From Cardiobacteriaceae bacterium (lineage in GTDB: Bacteria > Pseudomonadota > Gammaproteobacteria > Cardiobacteriales > Cardiobacteriaceae): DNA of 64,000 bases. A program made the translations under genes and the position numbers. The stretch is taken from assembly GCA_030529365.1 (NCBI GenBank), contig JAUMXB010000012.1, positions 1 to 64,000 of the forward strand, in the 5' to 3' direction. This document shows, in pieces, positions 1 through 6,922 of the stretch. The notes under the pieces are model-generated. The model saw only the letters and a list, made by a program, of their open reading frames with translations, searched no databases and was not told the origin of the DNA. The first letter of the stretch is position 1; each line of letters opens with the position of its first letter.

Positions 1-2
1 CC

Positions 3-40
3 AAAAAAGCCCCGCGTCTGCGGCTGCGCCCAGGGGCTTT
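3..40 (-). terminator. Rho-independent terminator of the class V aminotransferase gene
   Basis: Read on the minus strand, an 8-bp stem AAAGCCCC/GGGGCTTT encloses a 19-nt GC-rich loop and is followed by a run of T. It lies about 65 nt past the stop codon of the aminotransferase gene, the right distance and orientation for its transcript end. The loop is longer than usual, so efficiency is uncertain. Confidence 0.6.
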
Positions 41-106
41 GAGGCGCTTCGTAGCCAATAAATGGGTAAGCCGATAAATCCAATTTGCTCTAGCCTGTCT
101 GCGCGA

Positions 107-1225
107 TTACGCTTTCAGCTTGTCCAGCACGTCGCGCAAGGTGCTGACCGTGCGCGGGATGTTTTGCAGTTTGTCCAGGCCGAAGAGGCCGACGCGGAAG
201 GCTTGATAATCGGCAGGTTCGTCGATTTGCAGCGGCACGCCGGCGGCGATTTGCATGCCTTGCGCGGCAAAGGCGCGGCCGCTGGCCAGCTCGGGATTGT
301 CGGTATGGCAGACGACAACGCCGGGCGCGCCGTATCCTTCGGCGGCGACGCTTGGATAGCCGTATTGCGCGAGAAGGTGGCGCACTTCCTGCCCCAGCTT
401 TTGCTGTGCCGCTTTCAGTTCGGCAAAGCCGATGCTTTCCGCTTCGCGCATGACGTCGCGCAGCGCCAGCAGGCTATCGGTAGGCATGGTGGCGTGGTAG
501 GCATGGGCGCCGTTTTCGTAGGCCTGCATGATGGCGTGCCATTTTTTCAGGTCGCAGGAGAAGCTGTCGGATTCAGTTTCGGCAAGGCGCACGAGCGCCC
601 GTTCGCCGAGCATGACCATGCCGCAGCAGGGCGTGCCGCTCCAGCCTTTTTGCGGCGCGGTAAGCAGGACGTCGATGCCAAGCGCGCGCATATCGAGCCA
701 GATCGCGCCGGAGGCGACGCAATCGATGACGAGCAGGCCGCCTGCGGCATGGGTGGCTTCAGCCAGGGCGCGGATGTAGTCATCAGGCAAGATCATGCCG
801 GAAGCGGTTTCCACATGTGGGGCAAAGACTACGGCAGGGCGTTCGCGGGCGATGGCGGCGGTGACGTCTGCAATCGCGACCGGTGCAAAGGCGCGGCCTT
901 GCGCTTGCGCTTTCATGACGGTGACGTGCGGGCTCAATTTGCCGGTGTCGATGATTTGCGACCAGCGATAGCTGAACAGGCCGTTGCGCACGATCAGCAC
1001 TTTTTGCTGCTGGATAAATTGGCGCGCCACGGCTTCCATGGCGTAGGTGCCGCTGCCGGGAACGATGACCGCGCTTTCCGCCTGATAGACGCGCTTGAGC
1101 ATGGCGGAGAGATCGCGCATCACGCCCTGGAAGCGCTGCGACATGTGGTTCAACGCGCGATCGGTGTACACCACGGAATATTCGACAAGACCATCGGGAT
1201 CGATGTGGGGATGCAAGGCGGGCAT
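107..1225 (-). CDS. Class V PLP-dependent aminotransferase (alanine-glyoxylate/serine-pyruvate aminotransferase-like)
   Basis: About 372 residues, the usual size for small-molecule class V (fold type I) aminotransferases. The PLP lysine is Lys193 in TAPQKGWSG, preceded by the cofactor-binding aspartate in VIDCVAS. The N-terminal part carries the PGSGTYAMEA phosphate-binding loop. The ATG at 1225 was chosen over an upstream in-frame start because GAGGA lies 6 nt before it. The family transfers amino groups between small amino acids and 2-oxoacids such as glyoxylate or pyruvate in the cytoplasm; the substrate here cannot be read from sequence. It seems to be a single-gene unit, with a terminator downstream and a composite palindromic repeat upstream. 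Confidence 0.85.
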   Translation of the reverse strand: MPALHPHIDPDGLVEYSVVYTDRALNHMSQRFQGVMRDLSAMLKRVYQAESAVIVPGSGTYAMEAVARQFIQQQKVLIVRNGLFSYRWSQIIDTGKLSPHVTVMKAQAQGRAFAPVAIADVTAAIARERPAVVFAPHVETASGMILPDDYIRALAEATHAAGGLLVIDCVASGAIWLDMRALGIDVLLTAPQKGWSGTPCCGMVMLGERALVRLAETESDSFSCDLKKWHAIMQAYENGAHAYHATMPTDSLLALRDVMREAESIGFAELKAAQQKLGQEVRHLLAQYGYPSVAAEGYGAPGVVVCHTDNPELASGRAFAAQGMQIAAGVPLQIDEPADYQAFRVGLFGLDKLQNIPRTVSTLRDVLDKLKA

Positions 1226-1289
1226 AGCGTGTCCTCGGGTTAAAGGGTGAGGGGCTATTGTCCGCCTGTCATGATGGATAGGCAATCGA

Positions 1290-1374
1290 TGGGAAATTTT
1301 CTCACCAATAAGCGCTTATGATGAGAAATTTTTGCACGATAAGCGCTTATGAGTGGTAAAAAATGATTATTTTT
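1290..1374. repeat. Composite 31-bp-spaced palindromic element, copy 1 (two cores)
   Basis: AAGCGCTT cores are at 1310-1317 and 1341-1348, 31 bp apart. Between them is TGAGAAATTTTTGCA, a decayed version of the 15-bp palindrome. To the left is another GGGAAATTTTCTCAC unit, and to the right an arm GGTAAAAAATGATTATTTTT. Confidence 0.9.
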
Positions 1375-1462
1375 AGTAGTTTTATGGGATTTGTCATGGG
1401 ATGACATAAGCCAGCTATTGCGATATTGCCAATCCATCTTACGGAGAATGTTCGCTGTGCAT

Positions 1463-1571
1463 CGTAGGTCGGGCATTGATGCCCGACATGTGTTTGATGT
1501 CGGACACAAAGTGGCCGACCTACGGTTGCGACGATGTGTTTTTACGGACGTTGCAGGCAACGTCCCTACGA
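1463..1571. repeat. Family 2 intergenic repeat (GTAGGTCGGGC type), copy a
   Basis: CGTAGGTCGGGCA at the left is answered by GGCCGACCTACG at 1513-1524, with an inner GGGCATTGATGCCC hairpin. A second small module, GGACGTTGCAGGCAACGTCC, follows at about 1547-1566. The same two modules occur near 21.2 kb, and the second alone near 22.4 kb. Confidence 0.75.
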
Positions 1572-1604
1572 TGGCAGGCTAAAGCCCACCTTGCGGAAAC
1601 GGCA

Positions 1605-2984
1605 TTATTTTTTCTCTTTTTTGCTGGGACGCTGCCAGTTGTCGATATTGACCTGCCGCGCGCGGGCGATACCGAGCTGGTTTTCTTCCACGGTTTTGCC
1701 GATCACGGAGCCTGCGCCGATGGTCGCGCCTTGTTTTACGATGACCGGCGCAACCAGTGCGGTATTGGAGCCAACGAAGACGTCATCTTCGATGGTGGTC
1801 TGGAATTTGTTGGCGCCGTCGTAATTGCAGGTAATCGTGCCCGCGCCGATATTGACGTTCGCACCAAGCACGGCGTCGCCAACATAGCTCAAGTGATTGA
1901 CTTTGCTGCCCTCGCCGATGAAAGCGGCCTTGGTCTCCACAAAGTTGCCGATTTTTGCACCTGCTGCCAGCCGCGTGTGCGGTCGCAAGCGGGCAAAGGG
2001 GCCGACTTGCACCTGGTCGCCGAGCATCGCGTTTTCCAGCACGCAATGGCTGCGAATGTGCACGTCATTGCCAATCACGCTGTTCTCAATGCGGCAGCCG
2101 GCTTCGATAAACACGCGATCGCCGATTTCCACATCGCCAATCAGCATCACATTCGGCTCGATGACCACATCACGCCCGACGCTCACCCGCCCCTGCACAT
2201 CAATCCGCAACGGGTCGATGAGGGTAACACCCTGTTCAAGCAAGGTTTGCGCCTGACGGAAGCGGATCACGCTTTCCGCTTCGGCGAGTTGCACGCGGTT
2301 GTTGATGCCGAGCGTCTCGGTGAAGTCTTCGGTGAGCACGGTATCGAGCGGCAAGCCGTCCGCCGCCATCAGCCCGACCAGATCAGTCAGATAATATTCC
2401 TGCTGCACGTTGTGGTTATCGAGGCGCGGCAGGTAATCGAGCAGACGCTGGCTATCGACAGCCATGAGGCCGGTATTGATCTCGGTAATCAGCTTCTGCC
2501 GGGCGTCGGCGTCTTTTTCTTCCACAATGCCGATCATGCAATCATCTTCGTCGCGCAAAATACGGCCATAACCTTGCGGCTGCTCGGTAATCGCCGTGAG
2601 CAGGGCAAAGCCGCTGCGCTTCGCCGCGCGGCACAGCGCTTCCATGGTATCGAGTTGCACCAGCGGCGCGTCGCCCGGCACGATCAGCGTGATGTCGCTT
2701 TCGCCAATCAGGTGCACGGCCTGACGCACCGCATGGCCGGTGCCGAGCTGTTCGCGTTGCTCCACCCAGCGCAAGCCGTCGTAATGGGCATTGACCATTT
2801 CCTGCAACAGGTCGCCGCCGAAACCGTAAACCAGCGCCGGCTGCGCCTGCGGCAATGCCAGCACTGTATCCAGCAAATGAAAAATCATCGGCCGGCCGCC
2901 CAGCGGCTGAAGCACCTTGGGATAATGGGACTGCATTCGCGTACCCTTGCCGGCAGCAAGGATGAGAACCAGAACAGAGGACAT
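1605..2984 (-). CDS. glmU: Bifunctional UDP-N-acetylglucosamine pyrophosphorylase/glucosamine-1-phosphate N-acetyltransferase
   Basis: About 459 residues, typical for GlmU. The N-terminal nucleotidyltransferase begins with LAAGKGTRM (residues 9-17) and continues with PKVLQPLGGRPM. The second half is a left-handed beta helix of hexapeptide repeats (for example VSVGRDVVIEPNVMLIGDVE), carrying the acetyltransferase with the NFVETK and NYDGANK motifs. It makes UDP-GlcNAc for peptidoglycan and lipopolysaccharide. The ATG at 2984 has GGAG 5 nt upstream and was preferred over an in-frame start 6 codons earlier. The common partner glmS is not next to it; the gene upstream on the same strand encodes the SMI1-SUFU protein. 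Confidence 0.96.
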   Translation of the reverse strand: MSSVLVLILAAGKGTRMQSHYPKVLQPLGGRPMIFHLLDTVLALPQAQPALVYGFGGDLLQEMVNAHYDGLRWVEQREQLGTGHAVRQAVHLIGESDITLIVPGDAPLVQLDTMEALCRAAKRSGFALLTAITEQPQGYGRILRDEDDCMIGIVEEKDADARQKLITEINTGLMAVDSQRLLDYLPRLDNHNVQQEYYLTDLVGLMAADGLPLDTVLTEDFTETLGINNRVQLAEAESVIRFRQAQTLLEQGVTLIDPLRIDVQGRVSVGRDVVIEPNVMLIGDVEIGDRVFIEAGCRIENSVIGNDVHIRSHCVLENAMLGDQVQVGPFARLRPHTRLAAGAKIGNFVETKAAFIGEGSKVNHLSYVGDAVLGANVNIGAGTITCNYDGANKFQTTIEDDVFVGSNTALVAPVIVKQGATIGAGSVIGKTVEENQLGIARARQVNIDNWQRPSKKEKK

Positions 2985-3092
2985 GGAAACTCCGTAATTC
3001 ATAAAACTTCAAAAAAATCGCGCGCATGGATCGGGCAAAGCGCTCCCGCACGGGAAAAGGCATTGTACAGGTATGGCAGGAGCGCGCAGCAT

Positions 3093-4355
3093 TCAGGATT
3101 TCGTCTTGGGCACCATGCATGGCCGGTGAATATCGACGACTTCGTTGATGATGTCAGTATCAAAATAGCCAAGCAGTTCGTTGATGCCATGTTCGAGCTT
3201 GTAGGCCATTTCTTCCGCATAGAGCGGAATCAGGCAATAGAAGCGCACGATTTCGCCATCCACTGTCTTCAAGGTATAGGCTTCTTCCGGCTGCGACAGG
3301 AGCGGCGGCAGCAGCATGAAGCCGGAAAAAGGTGTGTTGGCGATGCGCTCCGGCGGATCGCCGTTGGGAATGGTATGGCCTTCGGCAAGCCAGGTTTCAT
3401 ATTCATGCGGCAGGCGGGCGAGGATTTTCAGCCAGCGCAATGGCCAATAGTTGTCTTCGTTGTCAAAATCTTCCTGGTTGATCGGCCAGTCCTTCGGCAG
3501 ATAGATGAGAAGTTCGGCGCGGGAATAGCGGTGGCTGCCCTCAAAGGCGGGAACGCTCATGGGCAGGTCGCTCATGCCGGTGGTGGCAAGCGTGAGCCAC
3601 GGGCGTTCCGGCGTGGCCGGGATCATGTGGATATCAATATGCACGAGATCGCTGACGATTTCGTGGTAAACGCCGCCGATGTCGCCGAAATAATGCTCGT
3701 AATGGCCTTCGATTTCCCGTCCGTATTCGCGGATGCTTTCCTGGAAACGGGTTTCGTCGTCGGCGTCATAACCTTCGCTGCCGTCGCCTGGTGTGAAGCT
3801 GTCGATGATGTCGTCGATCACGTCCTGAAAATCGCCGTTGAGCATACCGAGGTAGTCTTCCAGCCAACTGGAAAAATCCGGGCTTTCCGCTTCCAGCGTG
3901 TAGTCATAAATGTCGTCGCCGATAAAGGCGGTGATGACCTGGCCATCGCGGCCGATTTGCCCGGGCGCGAAATCGAGGCAGGTGATGTCGCCGCCATTGG
4001 TGAGGAAGGGCAGCCAGTCGCGATGGAAAAGCACATTGGCGATGACGCCGTCGTTGTCGCTTTCGCCAGGGGTGAGCGTGCGCCAGTTGTCGCCGTAATG
4101 GTTGCGCAGATACTCCTGCCAGTGGCGGTGCATGGCGAGCATTTCGGAAAGCGGCAGGAAGCGGTCTTCGCTTTCCTGGCCGTCGGAGCGGCGCTGGCCG
4201 TCGAAGCGGCGGTAAAGCGCCTTGAAACTGTCCGGCAGGGGATGGCCAAAGGCTTTTTCCAGCGCGGTAATGTCAGCTTCATCGGCAGGTGGGTTCAGGG
4301 TGTGGGTAAGGTCGTTATCGGAAAAAAACGCCAATAATTCGTCAATTGCCTGCAT
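3093..4355 (-). CDS. SMI1/KNR4 domain fused to a suppressor-of-fused (SUFU) domain
   Basis: About 420 residues, acidic. Residues roughly 1-130 look like an SMI1/KNR4 domain (ALEKAFGHPLPDSFKALYRRFDG; later FLPLSEMLA and DWLPFLTNGGD). After an acidic linker, residues roughly 230-410 match the SUFU fold: TLATTGMSDLPMSV, ELLIYLPKDWP, then FYCLIPLYAEEM. Both superfamilies are established immunity-type domains in bacterial polymorphic toxin systems, and SMI1/KNR4 also has broader housekeeping roles. No toxin gene is adjacent, so an orphan immunity or scaffold role is inference. The ATG at 4355 follows ACGGAAC with good spacing. There is no signal peptide or membrane segment, so it is probably cytoplasmic. 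Confidence 0.75.
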   Translation of the reverse strand: MQAIDELLAFFSDNDLTHTLNPPADEADITALEKAFGHPLPDSFKALYRRFDGQRRSDGQESEDRFLPLSEMLAMHRHWQEYLRNHYGDNWRTLTPGESDNDGVIANVLFHRDWLPFLTNGGDITCLDFAPGQIGRDGQVITAFIGDDIYDYTLEAESPDFSSWLEDYLGMLNGDFQDVIDDIIDSFTPGDGSEGYDADDETRFQESIREYGREIEGHYEHYFGDIGGVYHEIVSDLVHIDIHMIPATPERPWLTLATTGMSDLPMSVPAFEGSHRYSRAELLIYLPKDWPINQEDFDNEDNYWPLRWLKILARLPHEYETWLAEGHTIPNGDPPERIANTPFSGFMLLPPLLSQPEEAYTLKTVDGEIVRFYCLIPLYAEEMAYKLEHGINELLGYFDTDIINEVVDIHRPCMVPKTKS

Positions 4356-4464
4356 GTGGGTTCCGTCAGTGGTTTGGGTGCGCATCATAACATCTTATAT
4401 ATGGAATCTTTTTTTCATCACGGAAAGCAGGGGGCTTCACGATGAGAATCTCTTTGTTTTCAAG

Positions 4465-4517
4465 GATGGTAAATTTTCTCATGGACAAGCGCTCACGGTG
4501 GTAAAAAATAATTATTA
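4465..4517. repeat. Composite palindromic element, degenerate single-core copy 2
   Basis: ATGGTAAATTTTCTCATGGAC leads into AAGCGCTC (one mismatch to the core), then ACGGTGGTAAAAAATAATTATT. Order and spacing match the other copies, but only one core is present. Confidence 0.7.
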
Positions 4518-4616
4518 GGTTTGGTTTTTTGATAAAAATTATTAAATATATTCCGCCATGGAAATTTTTGCCCGATTTCAGGCTGGCCGATGCCGTTTTT
4601 ACCCGTGTATTCTCTC

Positions 4617-4644
4617 TTGCGTTCCTGACTGCCGGCGCTAGAAT
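4617..4644 (+). promoter_or_regulatory. Candidate sigma70 promoter of the ascorbate-type PTS operon
   Basis: TTGCGT and TAGAAT are separated by 16 bp, ending 32 nt before the first PTS gene. It is a moderate match to consensus. No operator for a known PTS regulator was identified. Confidence 0.5.
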
Positions 4645-4676
4645 GCCGCGCCTAAATTTCTATTGAGGCTGTAAAA

Positions 4677-5117
4677 ATGCTAAAAACTTTTGTTACTCCC
4701 GATCATGTCGATGTTGTCGAAAGTGTGGCCGACTGGCAGGAAGCGGTGCGCCTTTGCGCACGTCCCCTGCTCGATGGCGGCTTTATAGAAGACCGCTATG
4801 TGCAGAAAATTTTCGACGAATATGAAAACACCGGTCCCTACTTCGTGGTCGCACCCGGCATTGCCATGCCGCACGCCCGGCCGGAAGACGGGGTGCACAA
4901 GCGGGGGCTGTCGCTGCTGGTGGTGCGCAAGGGCGTGAGCTTTGGCTGCGACAACGATCCGGTGCGCATCGTGGCGATGCTGTGCGCCACAGACAGGGAA
5001 TCGCATGTGAAAACTCTTTCTTCGCTGGCGGAAATGCTTGGCGATGCGGAGACTGTCGTGGCATTATCACAGGCGACGCATGCGTCGGAAGTTTTCGATT
5101 TGATTCGGAGTTTTTAA
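4677..5117 (+). CDS. ulaC: Ascorbate-type PTS system, EIIA component
   Basis: 146 residues, one PTS EIIA type-2 (fructose/mannitol-like) domain. The phosphorylated histidine is His66 in GIAMPHARPEDG. It takes phosphate from HPr and passes it to the EIIB encoded next. TTGAGG precedes the ATG. It is the first gene of a tight three-gene operon in the order IIA-IIB-IIC, unlike the IIC-IIB-IIA order of the E. coli ula operon. Assignment to the ascorbate family rests mainly on the IIC partner. Confidence 0.88.
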   Translation: MLKTFVTPDHVDVVESVADWQEAVRLCARPLLDGGFIEDRYVQKIFDEYENTGPYFVVAPGIAMPHARPEDGVHKRGLSLLVVRKGVSFGCDNDPVRIVAMLCATDRESHVKTLSSLAEMLGDAETVVALSQATHASEVFDLIRSF

Positions 5118-5135
5118 TCCAGCAAGGAGACAGGC

Positions 5136-5417
5136 ATGAAGATCCTCGCAGTCTGTGCACATGGCTTGGGCAGCAGCTTTCTGATGGAGATGAATATCAA
5201 GAAGGCGCTGGCCAAGCTGGGAGTGGAAGCGGAAGTCGGCCATTCCGACTTGTCCGTCACCGGTGGTGACGATGCTGACTTGTTCGTGATGGGGGCGGAT
5301 ATCGCCGCGAGTTCCCCGTTACCGCGCGACAAGATCATCATCATGAAAAATCTTGTGAGCGCTGCCGAGTATGATGAAAAGCTCGGTGAATATTTTGCCG
5401 GACGTGGAGGTGCGTGA
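5136..5417 (+). CDS. ulaB: Ascorbate-type PTS system, EIIB component
   Basis: 93 residues, a lactose/ascorbate-type IIB domain with the phosphocysteine Cys7 in ILAVCAHGLGSSF. It accepts phosphate from His66 of EIIA and passes it to the sugar during transport. It lies 18 nt after the EIIA gene with AAGGAG before the ATG, and its stop codon overlaps the IIC start as TGATG. The size is normal for a stand-alone IIB. Confidence 0.88.
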   Translation: MKILAVCAHGLGSSFLMEMNIKKALAKLGVEAEVGHSDLSVTGGDDADLFVMGADIAASSPLPRDKIIIMKNLVSAAEYDEKLGEYFAGRGGA

Positions 5418-6769
5418 TGAACGGATTGCTGCAATTTGTCTTCGATATTCTCAAGGTGCCCGCGATTCTCGTGGGCGTGGTGGCGCTGGTTGGCCTGATT
5501 GCCCAGAAAAAGTCGCTGCCCGATACCATCCGCGGCACGATCAAGACCATTCTCGGCTTTATCGTGCTCGGCGGCGGCGCGGGCGTGCTGGTGGGCTCGC
5601 TCAATCCGCTCGGCGCCATGTTCCAGGAAGCCTTCCAGGTGCAGGGCATCATTCCCAACAATGAAGCCATCGTCTCTATCGCCCTCAAGGAATACGGCAC
5701 GGCCACCGCGCTCATCATGGCATTCGGCATGGTCGCCAATATCCTGATTGCGCGCTTCACCCGCCTGAAATACATCTTCCTCACCGGCCATCACACCTTC
5801 TACATGGCGTGCATGATCGGCGTGATCCTGACCGTGGCCGGCTTCAAGGGCTTTATGCTCGTGCTCGTCGGTTCGCTGTGGCTGGGGCTGGTCATGGCCT
5901 TTTTCCCGGCCATCATCCAGCCTTACATGCGCCGCGTGACCGGCAGCGATGATGTCGGTTTCGGGCATTTCGGCACGGTGGGATACGTGCTTTCCGGCGC
6001 CATCGGCCAGGCCGTCGGCAAAGGCTCGAAATCCACGGAAGAGCTCAATCTGCCCAGCAATTTGAGTTTTCTGCGCGACAGCTCCGTCTCCATCTCGCTC
6101 ACCATGATGGTGATCTACCTCGTGCTCGCCATCGCCGCCGGCCCGACCTACGTGCAGGGGCAACTCAGCGACGGGCAGAACTATCTCGTCTATGCCATCA
6201 TCCAGGCCATCACCTTCGCCGCCGGTGTCTTCATCATCCTGCAGGGCGTGCGCCTGATTCTCGCGGAAATCGTCCCCGCCTTTACCGGCTTTTCCGAGCG
6301 CCTGGTGCCGGATGCCAAGCCGGCGCTGGATTGCCCCATCGTCTTCCCCTACGCGCCGAACGCCGTGCTCATCGGCTTCCTTGCCAGCTTTATGGGCGGA
6401 CTGGTCGGGCTGGCGCTGCTTGGCATGCTGAAATGGGTGCTGATCCTGCCCGGCGTCGTGCCGCATTTCTTCTGCGGCGCGACCGCGGGCGTTTTCGGCA
6501 ATGCCACTGGCGGACGGCGTGGCGCCATCCTCGGCGCCTTTGCCCACGGCCTGCTGATTACCTTCCTGCCCGTCTTTTTGCTGCCGGTGCTCGGTAATCT
6601 CGGCTTCACCAACACCACCTTCTCCGACGCGGATTTCGGCGTGGTCGGCATCCTCATCGGCAAGCTGGCTGGCAGCGGCTCGCAAACCCTGATCACGGCC
6701 ACTATCGTCGTCATCCTCGCCGCACTGGTGGCTTACAACTACCTCGTGCCGAAAAAGAAAGCCGCCTGA
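5417..6769 (+). CDS. ulaA: Ascorbate-type PTS system, EIIC permease
   Basis: About 450 residues, a multi-spanning permease of the UlaA/SgaT family. It begins MNGLLQFVFDILKVPAILVG and contains the conserved GGGAGVLVGSLNPLG and VFPYAPNAVLIGF stretches. It translocates and phosphorylates its substrate together with EIIA and EIIB. The ATG at 5417, which overlaps the EIIB stop, was preferred to a GTG at 5414 because GGAGG then sits 6 nt away. No ascorbate-6-phosphate catabolic gene follows; the next gene is recC. The pathway must lie elsewhere or the substrate may differ. Confidence 0.9.
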   Translation: MNGLLQFVFDILKVPAILVGVVALVGLIAQKKSLPDTIRGTIKTILGFIVLGGGAGVLVGSLNPLGAMFQEAFQVQGIIPNNEAIVSIALKEYGTATALIMAFGMVANILIARFTRLKYIFLTGHHTFYMACMIGVILTVAGFKGFMLVLVGSLWLGLVMAFFPAIIQPYMRRVTGSDDVGFGHFGTVGYVLSGAIGQAVGKGSKSTEELNLPSNLSFLRDSSVSISLTMMVIYLVLAIAAGPTYVQGQLSDGQNYLVYAIIQAITFAAGVFIILQGVRLILAEIVPAFTGFSERLVPDAKPALDCPIVFPYAPNAVLIGFLASFMGGLVGLALLGMLKWVLILPGVVPHFFCGATAGVFGNATGGRRGAILGAFAHGLLITFLPVFLLPVLGNLGFTNTTFSDADFGVVGILIGKLAGSGSQTLITATIVVILAALVAYNYLVPKKKAA

Positions 6770-6839
6770 TGCGGCAAACAGCCTTTTTCTGCCGTGCATG
6801 GCAGGAAAAGGCATTCAAAAATACTGCAAAAATAGCATA

Positions 6840-6915
6840 TTTTTCCCATCAGCAAGCGCTTATCGTGGTAAATTTTCTCACGATAAGCGCTTTTCAATGA
6901 GAAAAAACAACTATC
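6840..6915. repeat. Composite palindromic element, copy 3 (two cores)
   Basis: Cores are at 6854-6861 and 6885-6892, 31 bp apart, with GGTAAATTTTCTCA between them and matching ATCG/CGAT linkers. The right arm GAGAAAAAACAACTATC ends only a few bases before the recC start codon. Confidence 0.9.
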
Positions 6916-6922
6916 CTTTTCC

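Larger units (their letters stand above)
1226..1604. other. 379-nt intergenic stretch made mainly of repeats
   Basis: No gene is visible between the aminotransferase start and the glmU stop. The region holds one complete composite AAGCGCTT element and one GTAGGTCGGGC-type palindromic repeat, with about 90 nt of unassigned A/T-rich sequence between them. Short open frames here lack a ribosome binding site and cross the palindromes, so they are not called. Confidence 0.7.
4356..4676. other. 321-nt intergenic stretch between divergent genes
   Basis: It lies between the minus-strand SMI1-SUFU gene and the plus-strand PTS genes. It holds one worn single-core repeat, an A/T-rich stretch at 4510-4560, and a sigma70-like promoter before the PTS genes. 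Nothing else is recognised. Confidence 0.6.

Noticed and set aside
1476-4337. A 953-codon open frame on the plus strand opposite glmU and the SMI1-SUFU gene
   Set aside because: It is antisense to two genes with clear homology, has low-complexity composition typical of the reverse of GC-rich genes, and no ribosome binding site.
5114-6814. A 566-codon minus-strand open frame across the PTS genes
   Set aside because: His/Asp/Gly/Ala-rich low-complexity translation antisense to ulaB and ulaA, no recognisable domain.
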